From Gammaproteobacteria bacterium (GTDB lineage Bacteria > Pseudomonadota > Gammaproteobacteria > Xanthomonadales > Xanthomonadaceae): 6,895 nucleotides of DNA. Location of the stretch: the NCBI GenBank assembly GCA_030431185.1, contig JAUIJO010000170.1, positions 1 to 6,895 of the forward strand, in the 5' to 3' direction. Position 1 is the first letter of the stretch. The number at the start of each line of letters is the position of its first letter. Shown here piece by piece: positions 1 to 6,516 of this stretch. The notes beneath the pieces are model-generated. The model was not told the origin of the DNA. It ran no database searches and saw only the letters and a program-made list of their open reading frames with translations. Both the position numbers and the translations under genes were made by a program.

Positions 1-1003
1 ACATGACGCCGCGTATCAGGCGCAGGAAATGGGTCAGCGGTAGGACCTCGGCCAGCCATTGCACCGGTCGCGGCATGCCGGCGAAGGGGAACATGAAGCC
101 CGACAGCAGGATCGAGGGCAGGAAGAAGAAGAAGGTCATCTGCATGGCCTGGAACTGGGACTGGGCGCGGGTGGAGATCAGCAGGCCGAGGGTCAGGTTG
201 GCGAGGATCAGCAGGACCGACGCGACATATACGTCGAACACGCTGCCCAGCACCGGGACCTTGAACAGCCAGGTCCCCAACAGCAGCACCACCGTGGTCT
301 GGACCAGGCCGATCACGGCATAGGGGAGGACCTTGCCGATCATCAGTTCGGCGCGACTGATGGGCGTGGCGATCAGCAACTCCATGTTGCCGCGTTCCCG
401 CTCGCGGACGATCGCGACACCGGTGAACAGGACCATGGTCATGGTGAGGATCACGCCGATCAGGCCGGGGACGATGTTCACCGCCGACCGGCGCTCCGGG
501 TTGTAGAACGCGACCACGCTGATCGCGGGCGCGGGCGGCGACGCGCCCGTGGCGCCGGCGCTGGTGCCGGCGCCGGTCCCGGCAATCGGCAGCTGCGCCA
601 GCTGCACCGCTGCGCTCTGCACCACGGTGTCGCTGCCGTCGACCATCACCTGCACGAGCTCCCGGCCTTCGATTCGACGCCGTTCGAAGTCGCGCGGTAT
701 CGCGACGCCCACGCTGATCTCGCCGCGACGCAACATGTCGACCAGTTCCTGCGGCGTGTCGGCGCTGGCCACGGGCTGGATGACGCCGGTCGCAAGCATG
801 TCCATGACCACCTCGCGGGAGGCGCGCGTGCCGGCTTCGTCGACGATGGCGGCGTCCAGACCGCGCAGGTTGAGGTTGATGGCATAACCGAACAGGACCA
901 GTTGCATCACCGGGATGCCGATGATCATCGCCAGCGTGACGCGGTCGCGGCCCATCTGCCGCAGCTCCTTGACCACGATGGCCCACAGGCGCCGCCAGTT
1001 CAC
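1..1003 (-). CDS. ABC-2 type export permease (YhhJ/YbhS/YbhR-like), 3' end cut by window
   Basis: This is the inner-membrane channel subunit of an ABC exporter that works with the ATPase encoded just upstream. The frame is open from a GTG at 1001-1003 to the window edge, giving 334 codons; the family is usually about 370 residues, so only the C-terminal end is missing. It begins MNWRRLWAIVVKEL, the typical ABC-2 cytoplasmic N-terminus. A first membrane helix follows (about residues 22-42), then a large extracytoplasmic domain to about 170, and then at least four hydrophobic segments (about 177-199, 224-246, 255-277 and 287-305). The motif RERERGNMELL (about 200-210) is typical of the family. 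A low-complexity Gly/Ala/Thr/Ser/Pro stretch occupies about 141-160. The GTG overlaps the ATPase stop as GTGA, which points to translational coupling. The family assignment is firm, but the substrate is unknown. A second permease, as in ybhS-ybhR, could follow outside the window. Confidence 0.93.
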   Translation of the reverse strand, partial: MNWRRLWAIVVKELRQMGRDRVTLAMIIGIPVMQLVLFGYAINLNLRGLDAAIVDEAGTRASREVVMDMLATGVIQPVASADTPQELVDMLRRGEISVGVAIPRDFERRRIEGRELVQVMVDGSDTVVQSAAVQLAQLPIAGTGAGTSAGATGASPPAPAISVVAFYNPERRSAVNIVPGLIGVILTMTMVLFTGVAIVRERERGNMELLIATPISRAELMIGKVLPYAVIGLVQTTVVLLLGTWLFKVPVLGSVFDVYVASVLLILANLTLGLLISTRAQSQFQAMQMTFFFFLPSILLSGFMFPFAGMPRPVQWLAEVLPLTHFLRLIRGVM

Positions 1004-1980
1004 GGCGCGTCCCCGGGATGGAGCTCGCGGTGGGTCTCGCCGCCCCGGGTGGCGTCGACGAACACATCCTCCAGGTTGGGCTCCACCTGTTCGACCGCGG
1101 CTTCGCCATCCGCCGCCCGCAACGCATCGCGGACGCGTGCCTGCGCGCCCTCGCGGTCTTCCACCAGCACCCGCAGTGCATTGCCGATCTGGGCCACGCT
1201 GAGTATCCCGGGCACGTCCACCAGGAGGCGCTGGGCCTGTCGCGGCCGTTCGGACTGTACTTCCACGGTGCGCCCGGCCAGCCGCGCGGTCAGTGCCGCG
1301 GGCGTGCCGTCGGCCACCAGTGCGCCGCGATCGAGGATCGCCAGGCGATGGCAGCGCTCCGCCTCGTCCATGTAGTGGGTCGACACCAGCAGGGTGGTGC
1401 CGGCATCGGCGAGTTCGAAGAGCTTTTCCCAGAAGTCCCGCCGCGATTCCGGGTCCACCGCGCTGGTGGGTTCGTCGAGGAACAGCAGTTCGGGCTCATG
1501 GATGACCGCCGCCGCCAATGCCAGACGCTGCTTCTGCCCGCCGCTCAGCGTGCCCGCCAACTGCTTTTCGCGGTCGGCGAAGTGGTACTGCTCGACGAGG
1601 GCGTCGATCCGCGCCCGGGTGCGCGACCGCGGCACGCCCTGGGCGGCCGCCATGAACTCCAGGTTCTCGCGCACCGACAGGTCTTCGAACAGGGAGAAGC
1701 GCTGGGTCATGTAGCCGATGCGCTGCCGCAGCTGCTCGGACTGCTCCGGGATGCGCAGGCCGAGCACTTCGATGTCGCCCTCGGTCGGCGTCAGCAGGCC
1801 GCACAACATGCGGATGGTGGTGGACTTGCCGGACCCGTTGGGCCCCAGGAACCCGTACACCTGCCCCTCGGGGACGCTGAGGTCGACCCGGTCGACCGCG
1901 ACCAGCTCGCCGAAGCGTTTGGTCAGCCCGCGGGCGCGGATCGCGAGTGACGAGTCGGCGGTGGAAGCATTGGCGCCCAT
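1000..1980 (-). CDS. ABC transporter ATP-binding protein (DrrA/YbhF-type)
   Basis: This is the cytoplasmic ATPase that powers the exporter. Its 326 residues carry every motif of an active nucleotide-binding domain: Walker A GPNGSGKST (46-54), Q-loop Gln (about 93), signature LSGGQ (145-149), Walker B LLFLDEP (165-171), D-loop SAVD (173-176) and the switch His (202). The tail after about 235 resembles the C-terminal extension of DrrA-type exporters. E. coli YbhF has two fused ATPase domains; this protein has one, so it presumably works as a dimer. I chose the ATG at 1978-1980 because ABC homology begins about 15 residues later. The frame extends to a GTG at 2077-2079, but that extension is Cys/Arg-rich and has poorer third-position GC. 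No Shine-Dalgarno sequence is visible before this ATG. The preceding small ORF stops one base upstream (TGA-G-ATG), so re-initiation is likely. Its stop overlaps the permease GTG. Confidence 0.96.
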   Translation of the reverse strand: MGANASTADSSLAIRARGLTKRFGELVAVDRVDLSVPEGQVYGFLGPNGSGKSTTIRMLCGLLTPTEGDIEVLGLRIPEQSEQLRQRIGYMTQRFSLFEDLSVRENLEFMAAAQGVPRSRTRARIDALVEQYHFADREKQLAGTLSGGQKQRLALAAAVIHEPELLFLDEPTSAVDPESRRDFWEKLFELADAGTTLLVSTHYMDEAERCHRLAILDRGALVADGTPAALTARLAGRTVEVQSERPRQAQRLLVDVPGILSVAQIGNALRVLVEDREGAQARVRDALRAADGEAAVEQVEPNLEDVFVDATRGGETHRELHPGDAP

Positions 1981-1981
1981 C

Positions 1982-2101
1982 TCAGGGCATGCAGTCCGGC
2001 CACGCCAGCCGCAGCAAGGCGCGCGCGTGGTCCGTCCATTCGCGCACGCTGTCGCGAGCCGCGCGCGCGCATGCCTCACGGGGGCCGCACGGGGGCGTCA
2101 T
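1982..2101 (-). CDS. Small coupled ORF (39 aa) between adaptor and ATPase genes
   Basis: I do not recognise this protein, which begins MTPPCGPREACARAARDS and ends LRLAWPDCMP. Four things suggest it is translated. Its ATG overlaps the adaptor stop as ATGA. A consensus GGAGG lies 9 bases before the ATG. About 35 of its 39 codons end in G or C, as in neighbouring genes. Its TGA lies one base before the ATPase ATG, which has no ribosome site of its own. Residues about 8-33 could form a basic amphipathic helix. There is no signal peptide or clear membrane segment, and there are three cysteines (5, 11 and 37). It may be a small accessory subunit, or a short ORF kept only to carry ribosomes to the ATPase start. 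In GC-rich DNA a 39-codon ORF can also arise by chance, so the evidence is architectural only. Confidence 0.5.
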   Translation of the reverse strand: MTPPCGPREACARAARDSVREWTDHARALLRLAWPDCMP

Positions 2102-3081
2102 CGGGGCGTGCCTCCGTTGCCGGCATCCTCCGGGGGGAACGTCGCCGTCACCGGCACGCCCACCGGCAAGGCATCCAGCCCGGTGCCGGACAGCGCGATC
2201 TCGGCCACGTAGCTCAGGCGCGCGGCGTCTTCCCCGGTCAGCGCGTAGTACGGCGTGAAGCTCGGCTCGCTGCGGATCATCCTGACCTCGCCGTCCATCA
2301 CGTCGTCGCGGCCCTCGATGCGCACGCGCGCCTTCCGGCCGACGCGGATGCCCACACGGATCGGCTCGGGCACGTAGACCCGCGCGAAGGGCGCGTCCCC
2401 CACCAGCAATATCGCCAGCGGAGCGCCCACCGGCGCCTGGTCGCCCAACTTGTAGGGCAGGCGTTCGACGAAGGCATCGCGGGGGGCGACGACGTCGAGC
2501 TTCGCCAGGTCGACCGCCTGGGCCCGGGCCTCGGCGCGCCTCGCTGCACGCGCGGCTGCGCCCTGCGCCACGGCCTCCTGGCGGGAGCCATGCTCGAGCT
2601 CGAGCAGTGCGGCCTCGGCCTGGTCGACGGCCGCGCTGGCATTGCCGGCGGCGGCGCGGGCGCGGTCGACGTCGGCCGCGGCGACCAGCTGCTGGCGACC
2701 CAGGGGCTGGAGGCGGGCGTAATAGGCCTGCGCATCCGCCGCCTGGGCCCGGGCGGCCGACAGGTTCGCGCGTGCCTGGGCGATGACCTCGCTGCGCGGA
2801 CCGGCCTCCAGTTCCGCCAGTGCTTCGCCTGCCTGGCGTACCTGGGCTTGCGCCGCCTGCAGTCGCGACCGGGTGCGATCGGTTTCGAGTTGCATCACGC
2901 GGTCGCCGGCATGGACGACCTGCCCTTCGCGCACGTCGATGGCGACGATGCGCTCGGCTGCCGGCGCGGGCAAGGTGATGCGGTCCCGCTCGAGCGTGCC
3001 CAGCGCCTGCGGCGCCTCCCGTCCGCACGCCACCAGCAGCGAGGCGGCGGCCAACAACCCAGCGAGCGTCCGGTGCCTCAT
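2098..3081 (-). CDS. HlyD/YbhG-family periplasmic adaptor (membrane fusion) lipoprotein
   Basis: This is a periplasmic adaptor that would connect the ABC pump to an outer-membrane channel. Its 327 residues start with a lipoprotein signal, MRHRTLAGLLAAASLLVAC, with lipobox LVAC and predicted acylation at Cys19. A first half-lipoyl segment spans about 40-68 (IVAIDVREGQVVHAGDRV). A long Ala/Gln/Arg-rich coiled-coil hairpin follows (about 70-190) and includes LEAGPRSEVIAQARANL, strongly reminiscent of E. coli YbhG. The second lipoyl half is about 193-228 (LDVVAPRDAFVERL), and a beta-barrel region runs to the end, with SEPSFTPYYAL matching the YbhG-type SxxxFTP element. The start is set by GGAGGAA five bases upstream. 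The ATG overlaps the repressor stop (ATGA), and its own stop overlaps the next small ORF. The YbhG-like assignment comes from remembered family sequence plus gene order. E. coli YbhG is, as I recall, anchored by a membrane helix rather than a lipid. Confidence 0.93.
   Translation of the reverse strand: MRHRTLAGLLAAASLLVACGREAPQALGTLERDRITLPAPAAERIVAIDVREGQVVHAGDRVMQLETDRTRSRLQAAQAQVRQAGEALAELEAGPRSEVIAQARANLSAARAQAADAQAYYARLQPLGRQQLVAAADVDRARAAAGNASAAVDQAEAALLELEHGSRQEAVAQGAAARAARRAEARAQAVDLAKLDVVAPRDAFVERLPYKLGDQAPVGAPLAILLVGDAPFARVYVPEPIRVGIRVGRKARVRIEGRDDVMDGEVRMIRSEPSFTPYYALTGEDAARLSYVAEIALSGTGLDALPVGVPVTATFPPEDAGNGGTPR
2111..2115 (-). promoter_or_regulatory. Ribosome binding site GGAGG for the small ORF
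   Basis: On the minus strand the adaptor gene's last codons contain GGAGG, followed by 9 bases and then ATG at 2099-2101. The context (AACGGAGG...ATGA) closely resembles the junction before the adaptor gene itself (AACGGAGGA...ATGA). This supports a real translation start inside the operon at a point where standard gene callers would place none. Confidence 0.5.
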
Positions 3082-3800
3082 CGTGATTCCTCCGTTGGCG
3101 CGGGCAGCTCGAGCCCACGATCCAGCAATGCCAGCGTATGAATGCGCAAGGCGTCGAACCCCAACTCGTCGGCGTCGAACAGTCGCCGCCATACCGGCGC
3201 ACCGGCGACCGGGAACAGGGTCAGCCCCACCAGCGAGACCATCAGCAGCCGGGGGTCGAGGTCGGGATTGAGCGCGCCCTGTTCTTGCGCCTTGGCGAAG
3301 CGGGCGACCATCAAGTGCGGCAGTTGCGGACCGAGGCGCTCGAACAGCACGTCGCGCAGGGCGCCGCCTTCGCACAGCACCTCGCGCACCCACAGCGCGG
3401 GCAGCCACGGATGCGCCGCCACCACGGCACCGACCCCCTGCACGAAGCCGGCGACCACGCCGGCGACGTCCTGGCCCTGGCCGGCCACGCGCGCGCGCAG
3501 GACCTCGAAGGCCGGCAGGATGCGCGCCTGGATCACGGCTTCGCGCAACTGCGCCTTGTCGCCGAAGTAATAGTGCAGCAGGGCGGGATTGACCCCGGCG
3601 CGTTCGGCGATGCGGCGCAGCGTGGTGGCGGCGATCCCGTGCTCGACCCAGCACGCGATGGCGGCATCGAGGACGCGCTCGCGCTGGTCGGGCGCATCGG
3701 CACCGGGGCGGCCGGGGAGGCGCTTGCGCGACGTCGCTGCCCCGCTCGTCTCGCGACGGGGGCGGCCCCGGGCCCGGTTGGAGGTGGGGGTGCGCGCCAT
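3078..3800 (-). CDS. TetR-family transcriptional repressor (CecR-like position)
   Basis: This is a 240-residue one-component regulator, probably autorepressing and controlling the export operon it heads. The DNA-binding domain spans about 40-88: RERVLDAAIACWVEHGIAAT, then TLRRIAERAGVNPALLHYYFG (60-80), the hallmark TetR helix-turn-helix, followed by DKAQL. The rest is a helical ligand-binding and dimerisation domain whose ligand cannot be told from sequence. Residues 1-37 form a basic, apparently disordered extension containing RARGRPRR, which resembles an AT-hook core, and a second GRP. No other plausible start exists between the ATG at 3798-3800 and the HTH. There is no Shine-Dalgarno sequence, and the predicted promoter puts the transcript start at this ATG. 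Gene order (repressor, adaptor, ATPase, permease) parallels E. coli cecR-ybhGFSR; orthology to CecR is inferred from that order, not from clear identity. Confidence 0.94.
   Translation of the reverse strand: MARTPTSNRARGRPRRETSGAATSRKRLPGRPGADAPDQRERVLDAAIACWVEHGIAATTLRRIAERAGVNPALLHYYFGDKAQLREAVIQARILPAFEVLRARVAGQGQDVAGVVAGFVQGVGAVVAAHPWLPALWVREVLCEGGALRDVLFERLGPQLPHLMVARFAKAQEQGALNPDLDPRLLMVSLVGLTLFPVAGAPVWRRLFDADELGFDALRIHTLALLDRGLELPAPTEESR
3087..3093 (-). promoter_or_regulatory. Strong ribosome binding site GGAGGAA for the adaptor gene
   Basis: The minus strand reads GGAGGAA-TCACG-ATG, placing a near-perfect Shine-Dalgarno sequence five bases before the adaptor ATG at 3079-3081 and inside the last codons of the repressor gene. 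It fixes the adaptor start and suggests that the adaptor is translated efficiently even though its gene overlaps the repressor gene. Confidence 0.8.
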
Positions 3801-3806
3801 GCCCGT

Positions 3807-3830
3807 ATTTAATTAAACAATTAATTTAAT
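3807..3830. promoter_or_regulatory. Inverted-repeat operator, probable TetR binding site
   Basis: ATTTAATTAA (3807-3816), a 4-base spacer ACAA, then TTAATTTAAT (3821-3830) form a 24-bp palindrome with one mismatch per 10-base arm. It spans the -10 box and nearly all of the promoter spacer, so a bound dimer would block RNA polymerase. It sits just before the repressor gene, the usual place for TetR autoregulation. The surrounding 27 bases (3806-3832) contain a single C in an otherwise very GC-rich region. Confidence 0.65.
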
Positions 3831-3835
3831 TTCAA
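3807..3835 (-). promoter_or_regulatory. Sigma-70-type promoter of the export operon
   Basis: The minus strand carries TTGAAA (3830-3835, five of six matches to the -35 consensus), 17 bases, then TTAAAT (3807-3812, four of six matches to the -10). With standard geometry (the -10 box at -12 to -7), transcription would begin at 3800, the A of the repressor ATG, giving a leaderless mRNA. No comparable -35/-10 pair reads rightward from this A+T block. Confidence 0.6.
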
Positions 3836-3864
3836 GCCCCTCCCCTTGCCCATCGCAAGCCGGA

Positions 3865-3896
3865 CACGCGGATGGGTCACGCGGGCCGAACACGCG
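3865..3896 (+). repeat. Three short direct repeats CACGCG with 13-bp period
   Basis: CACGCG occurs at 3865, 3878 and 3891, exactly 13 bases apart; the first two continue as CACGCGG. They lie in the gap between the repressor promoter and the small membrane-protein gene, just before TATCCT (3903-3908), which could be a -10 box although no convincing -35 accompanies it. They could be a regulator site or chance in GC-rich DNA. Confidence 0.3.
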
Positions 3897-3941
3897 CGGC
3901 GCTATCCTCGTCCCCTGTCCATCGCCCCCACATGCGTCCCG

Positions 3942-4166
3942 ATGCCCCCAGTCCCCAATGCGCGGCGTTTCCGCGTTCGCGACCAGGCCCTCGCCCTCTG
4001 GCTGTTCGGCATCGCGCTGCTCGGCATCCTCCGCTTCCTCATGCGTGCCTTCCGCGACGGCGCCAGCGTGGATGGCATCGCGTGGGCGTATCTTGCAGGC
4101 GGACTGCTGGTGGCCGCGTGCGGAGCCCGGGCCTGGCGACGCCACCCGTCCCCGCCGGTCCGCTAG
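3942..4166 (+). CDS. Small two-helix membrane protein, function unknown
   Basis: I do not recognise this 74-residue protein. It has a short basic N-terminus (MPPVPNARRFRVRDQ). A hydrophobic helix follows at about 17-34 (ALWLFGIALLGILRFLM), then a polar loop (RAFRDGASVDG), a second helix at about 42-59 (IAWAYLAGGLLVAACGA) and a basic tail (RAWRRHPSPPVR). This is a plausible inner-membrane hairpin with both ends in the cytoplasm. Most codons end in G or C, like neighbouring real genes, and the membrane pattern is hard to explain as a shadow because no opposing gene overlaps it. No ribosome site is clear, and the ATG at 3942 is the only ATG start before the first helix. It ends 76 bases before ybeZ and may share its transcript. 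In many gammaproteobacteria miaB occupies this upstream place. Confidence 0.62.
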   Translation: MPPVPNARRFRVRDQALALWLFGIALLGILRFLMRAFRDGASVDGIAWAYLAGGLLVAACGARAWRRHPSPPVR

Positions 4167-4242
4167 TGCCTGCCCTTGCCTTCCGCGGTTTCGCCCTGAT
4201 GTCCGGGGTGCGCCTCCTTTCCCATCCAATCCAGAGCCTTCA

Positions 4243-5238
<996 letters not shown>

Positions 5239-5247
5239 ACACAGGCC

Positions 5248-5730
5248 ATGACCCAAGGTCCCGTACGACTCGATGTCAGCGTCACCTACGGGCTCCCGCG
5301 GACCGGGATCCCGGCAGCGGTGAGCTTTCGCAAGTGGGTCGCCGCCGCCCTCCACGGGCGCATCCGCGAGGCCGACCTGGCCGTGCGCATCGTCGATGTC
5401 CGCGAAGGACGCGCGATGAACCGCCACTTCCGCGGCAAGGACTACGCCACCAACGTGCTGAGCTTCCCGGCGGAACTGCCCGAAGGCCTGCCCAGCGACG
5501 TCAGGTTCCCCCTGCTGGGCGACCTGGTGATCTGTGCGCCGGTGGTCGCCCGCGAAGCCCGCGACCAGAAGAAGGCCCTGGCGGCCCACTATGCCCACAT
5601 GACCGTCCACGGTGCCCTGCACCTGCTGGGCTGGAACCACGAGGACGAACGCGAGGCCGAATGCATGGAGCAGCTGGAACGCGAGATCCTCGCCTCCCTG
5701 GGCATCGCCGACCCCTACCAGCCGGCCTGA
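5248..5730 (+). CDS. ybeY: Endoribonuclease YbeY, 16S rRNA maturation factor
   Basis: YbeY is a single-strand-specific metal-dependent RNase needed for 16S rRNA 3'-end maturation and 70S ribosome quality control; it acts in the cytoplasm. The 160-residue protein has the family signature HGALHLLGWNH, with the three presumed zinc ligands His121, His125 and His131 (HxxxHxxxxxH). It also has the conserved NRHFRGKDYATNVLSFP block (58-74), including the invariant Asn/Arg and TNVLSFP, and the LLGDLVICAPVV strand (89-100). The length matches the family, and all key residues are present. The ATG lies 9 bases after the ybeZ stop, with a poor local ribosome site (AAGGG 13 bases or AGG 2 bases upstream), so coupling to ybeZ is likely. 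The usual downstream partner, corC/ybeX, does not follow. Confidence 0.97.
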   Translation: MTQGPVRLDVSVTYGLPRTGIPAAVSFRKWVAAALHGRIREADLAVRIVDVREGRAMNRHFRGKDYATNVLSFPAELPEGLPSDVRFPLLGDLVICAPVVAREARDQKKALAAHYAHMTVHGALHLLGWNHEDEREAECMEQLEREILASLGIADPYQPA

Positions 5731-5744
5731 GGGCTGCCGTGGCG

Positions 5745-5759
5745 GCACTCGGGGAGTGC
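5745..5759. terminator. Hairpin between convergent genes, possible bidirectional terminator
   Basis: GCACTC-GGG-GAGTGC forms a perfect 6-bp stem with a 3-base loop, and GGC/GCC at the base could extend it across a small internal loop. It lies in the 45-bp gap between the ybeY stop and the stop of the convergent HExxH gene. There is no T-run on either side, so it is not a classical intrinsic terminator. Position is the main argument. Confidence 0.4.
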
Positions 5760-5775
5760 GCTGCCCCCGATCAAT

Positions 5776-6516
5776 TCACTGCGACACGTGCTCCAGTGCA
5801 TGGATGCACTTTCGGCGCAGCCATGGCAAGTCGTCCCGGGACAGCCGCACCTGACCGCCTTCCACTCGTTCTCCGAGCAGGCGTCGTCGAGCGAGCGCCG
5901 TACCGGCGACCGAGTTGCCGTATCGCTTCACGATGCCATCAATCTCCTGGTCCGACAGGATAATCGAACCGGGGATCCGGACCGCTTCGATCTGTTCTTC
6001 GTGCAACATCCCTTCAAGGAAGAAGCACAGTTCCGCTGTCGAGGCGGCCACTTCTTCGTCGAACATGTCGTCTTCGAATGTATGGAGGAGCTTGAAGTGC
6101 ACGAGCTCGTGGATCACCGTCGACAATGCGGCCATTGCGCTGGTCGTCTCGTCCTGGCGCTCCGCGTGACTTGGAAACGGCAGGTAGAAGTGGAGCCTGG
6201 GCCTGTCGAAATAGAGCGATCGTCGCGTCGCGTCCACCCCGACGCCGTCAGGCACGAGTTCGAGCTCGAGGACGAGCCCCTTGTTCCCAAGGGCGCTCAG
6301 TCCTGCGAGGTATCGCGTCGCGAAATCAACACGTCGCTTCCATGCATCCTCGCTCAGCACGTGACCACCGGGCGTGCGCACCTGCCATTCGACGCGGCGC
6401 GATCCGGCCAGGATCGCGATGTTGAGCAGCCGGCCTGGGCGGGGGCTCGGCGCGTCGCCCCGACTCGCCAGGACCGACGTGACGTCGACCCACCTTCCCG
6501 CGTTTACCAACGGCAC
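5776..6516 (-). CDS. HExxH-motif protein, putative zinc metallopeptidase
   Basis: I do not recognise the family. The 246-residue frame contains STVIHELVHFKLLHTF, with HELVH at 136-140 preceded by a hydrophobic helix turn, as in zinc peptidases. DEEVAASTAEL follows, in which Glu155 (EVAAS) sits about 15 residues after the second His and could be the third zinc ligand, gluzincin-style. His145 is one residue short of the metzincin HExxHxxGxxH spacing. There is no signal peptide or membrane segment, so a cytoplasmic location is likely. The C-terminal part (172-246) is helical and charged. By hand count roughly a quarter of codons end in A or T, far more than in ybeY. The start is uncertain: GTG at 6514-6516 directly follows an in-frame TAG, no ribosome site is visible, and this end overlaps the divergent STAS gene. 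TTG at 6508-6510 is an alternative, and 5' truncation is possible. Catalytic activity is an inference from the motif. Confidence 0.7.
   Translation of the reverse strand: MPLVNAGRWVDVTSVLASRGDAPSPRPGRLLNIAILAGSRRVEWQVRTPGGHVLSEDAWKRRVDFATRYLAGLSALGNKGLVLELELVPDGVGVDATRRSLYFDRPRLHFYLPFPSHAERQDETTSAMAALSTVIHELVHFKLLHTFEDDMFDEEVAASTAELCFFLEGMLHEEQIEAVRIPGSIILSDQEIDGIVKRYGNSVAGTALARRRLLGERVEGGQVRLSRDDLPWLRRKCIHALEHVSQ
6470..6473 (+). promoter_or_regulatory. Ribosome binding site AGGA for the STAS gene
   Basis: AGGA lies five bases before the GTG at 6479-6481 (AGGA-CCGAC-GTG). It supports GTG as the start rather than the internal ATG at 6521, which would remove the first strand of the STAS fold. 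Confidence 0.5.

Noticed and set aside
59..1375. Long plus-strand ORF of 438 codons
   Set aside because: It lies opposite the permease and ATPase genes; its translation is His/Asp/Gln/Arg-rich without domains, the usual antisense shadow in GC-rich DNA.
1981..2079. 33-residue N-terminal extension of the ATPase from GTG at 2077-2079
   Set aside because: The extension is Cys/Arg-rich, has lower third-position GC than the small ORF in the alternative frame, lacks a ribosome site and is not needed for the ABC domain.
1982..3202. 406-codon minus-strand frame across the adaptor gene
   Set aside because: Most of it is an out-of-frame shadow (Arg/Gly/Ala/Pro-rich) of the adaptor and the repressor end; only its last 39 codons, after the adaptor, were kept as the small coupled ORF.
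3801..3840. A rightward promoter from the same A+T block for the plus-strand genes
   Set aside because: TTTAAT at 3825-3830 resembles a -10 box, but nothing like a -35 hexamer lies 16-18 bases upstream.
6055..6111. Metzincin-class zinc motif (HExxHxxGxxH) in the unknown protein
   Set aside because: The third His is one residue too early and the Gly is missing, so only a generic HExxH call is justified.
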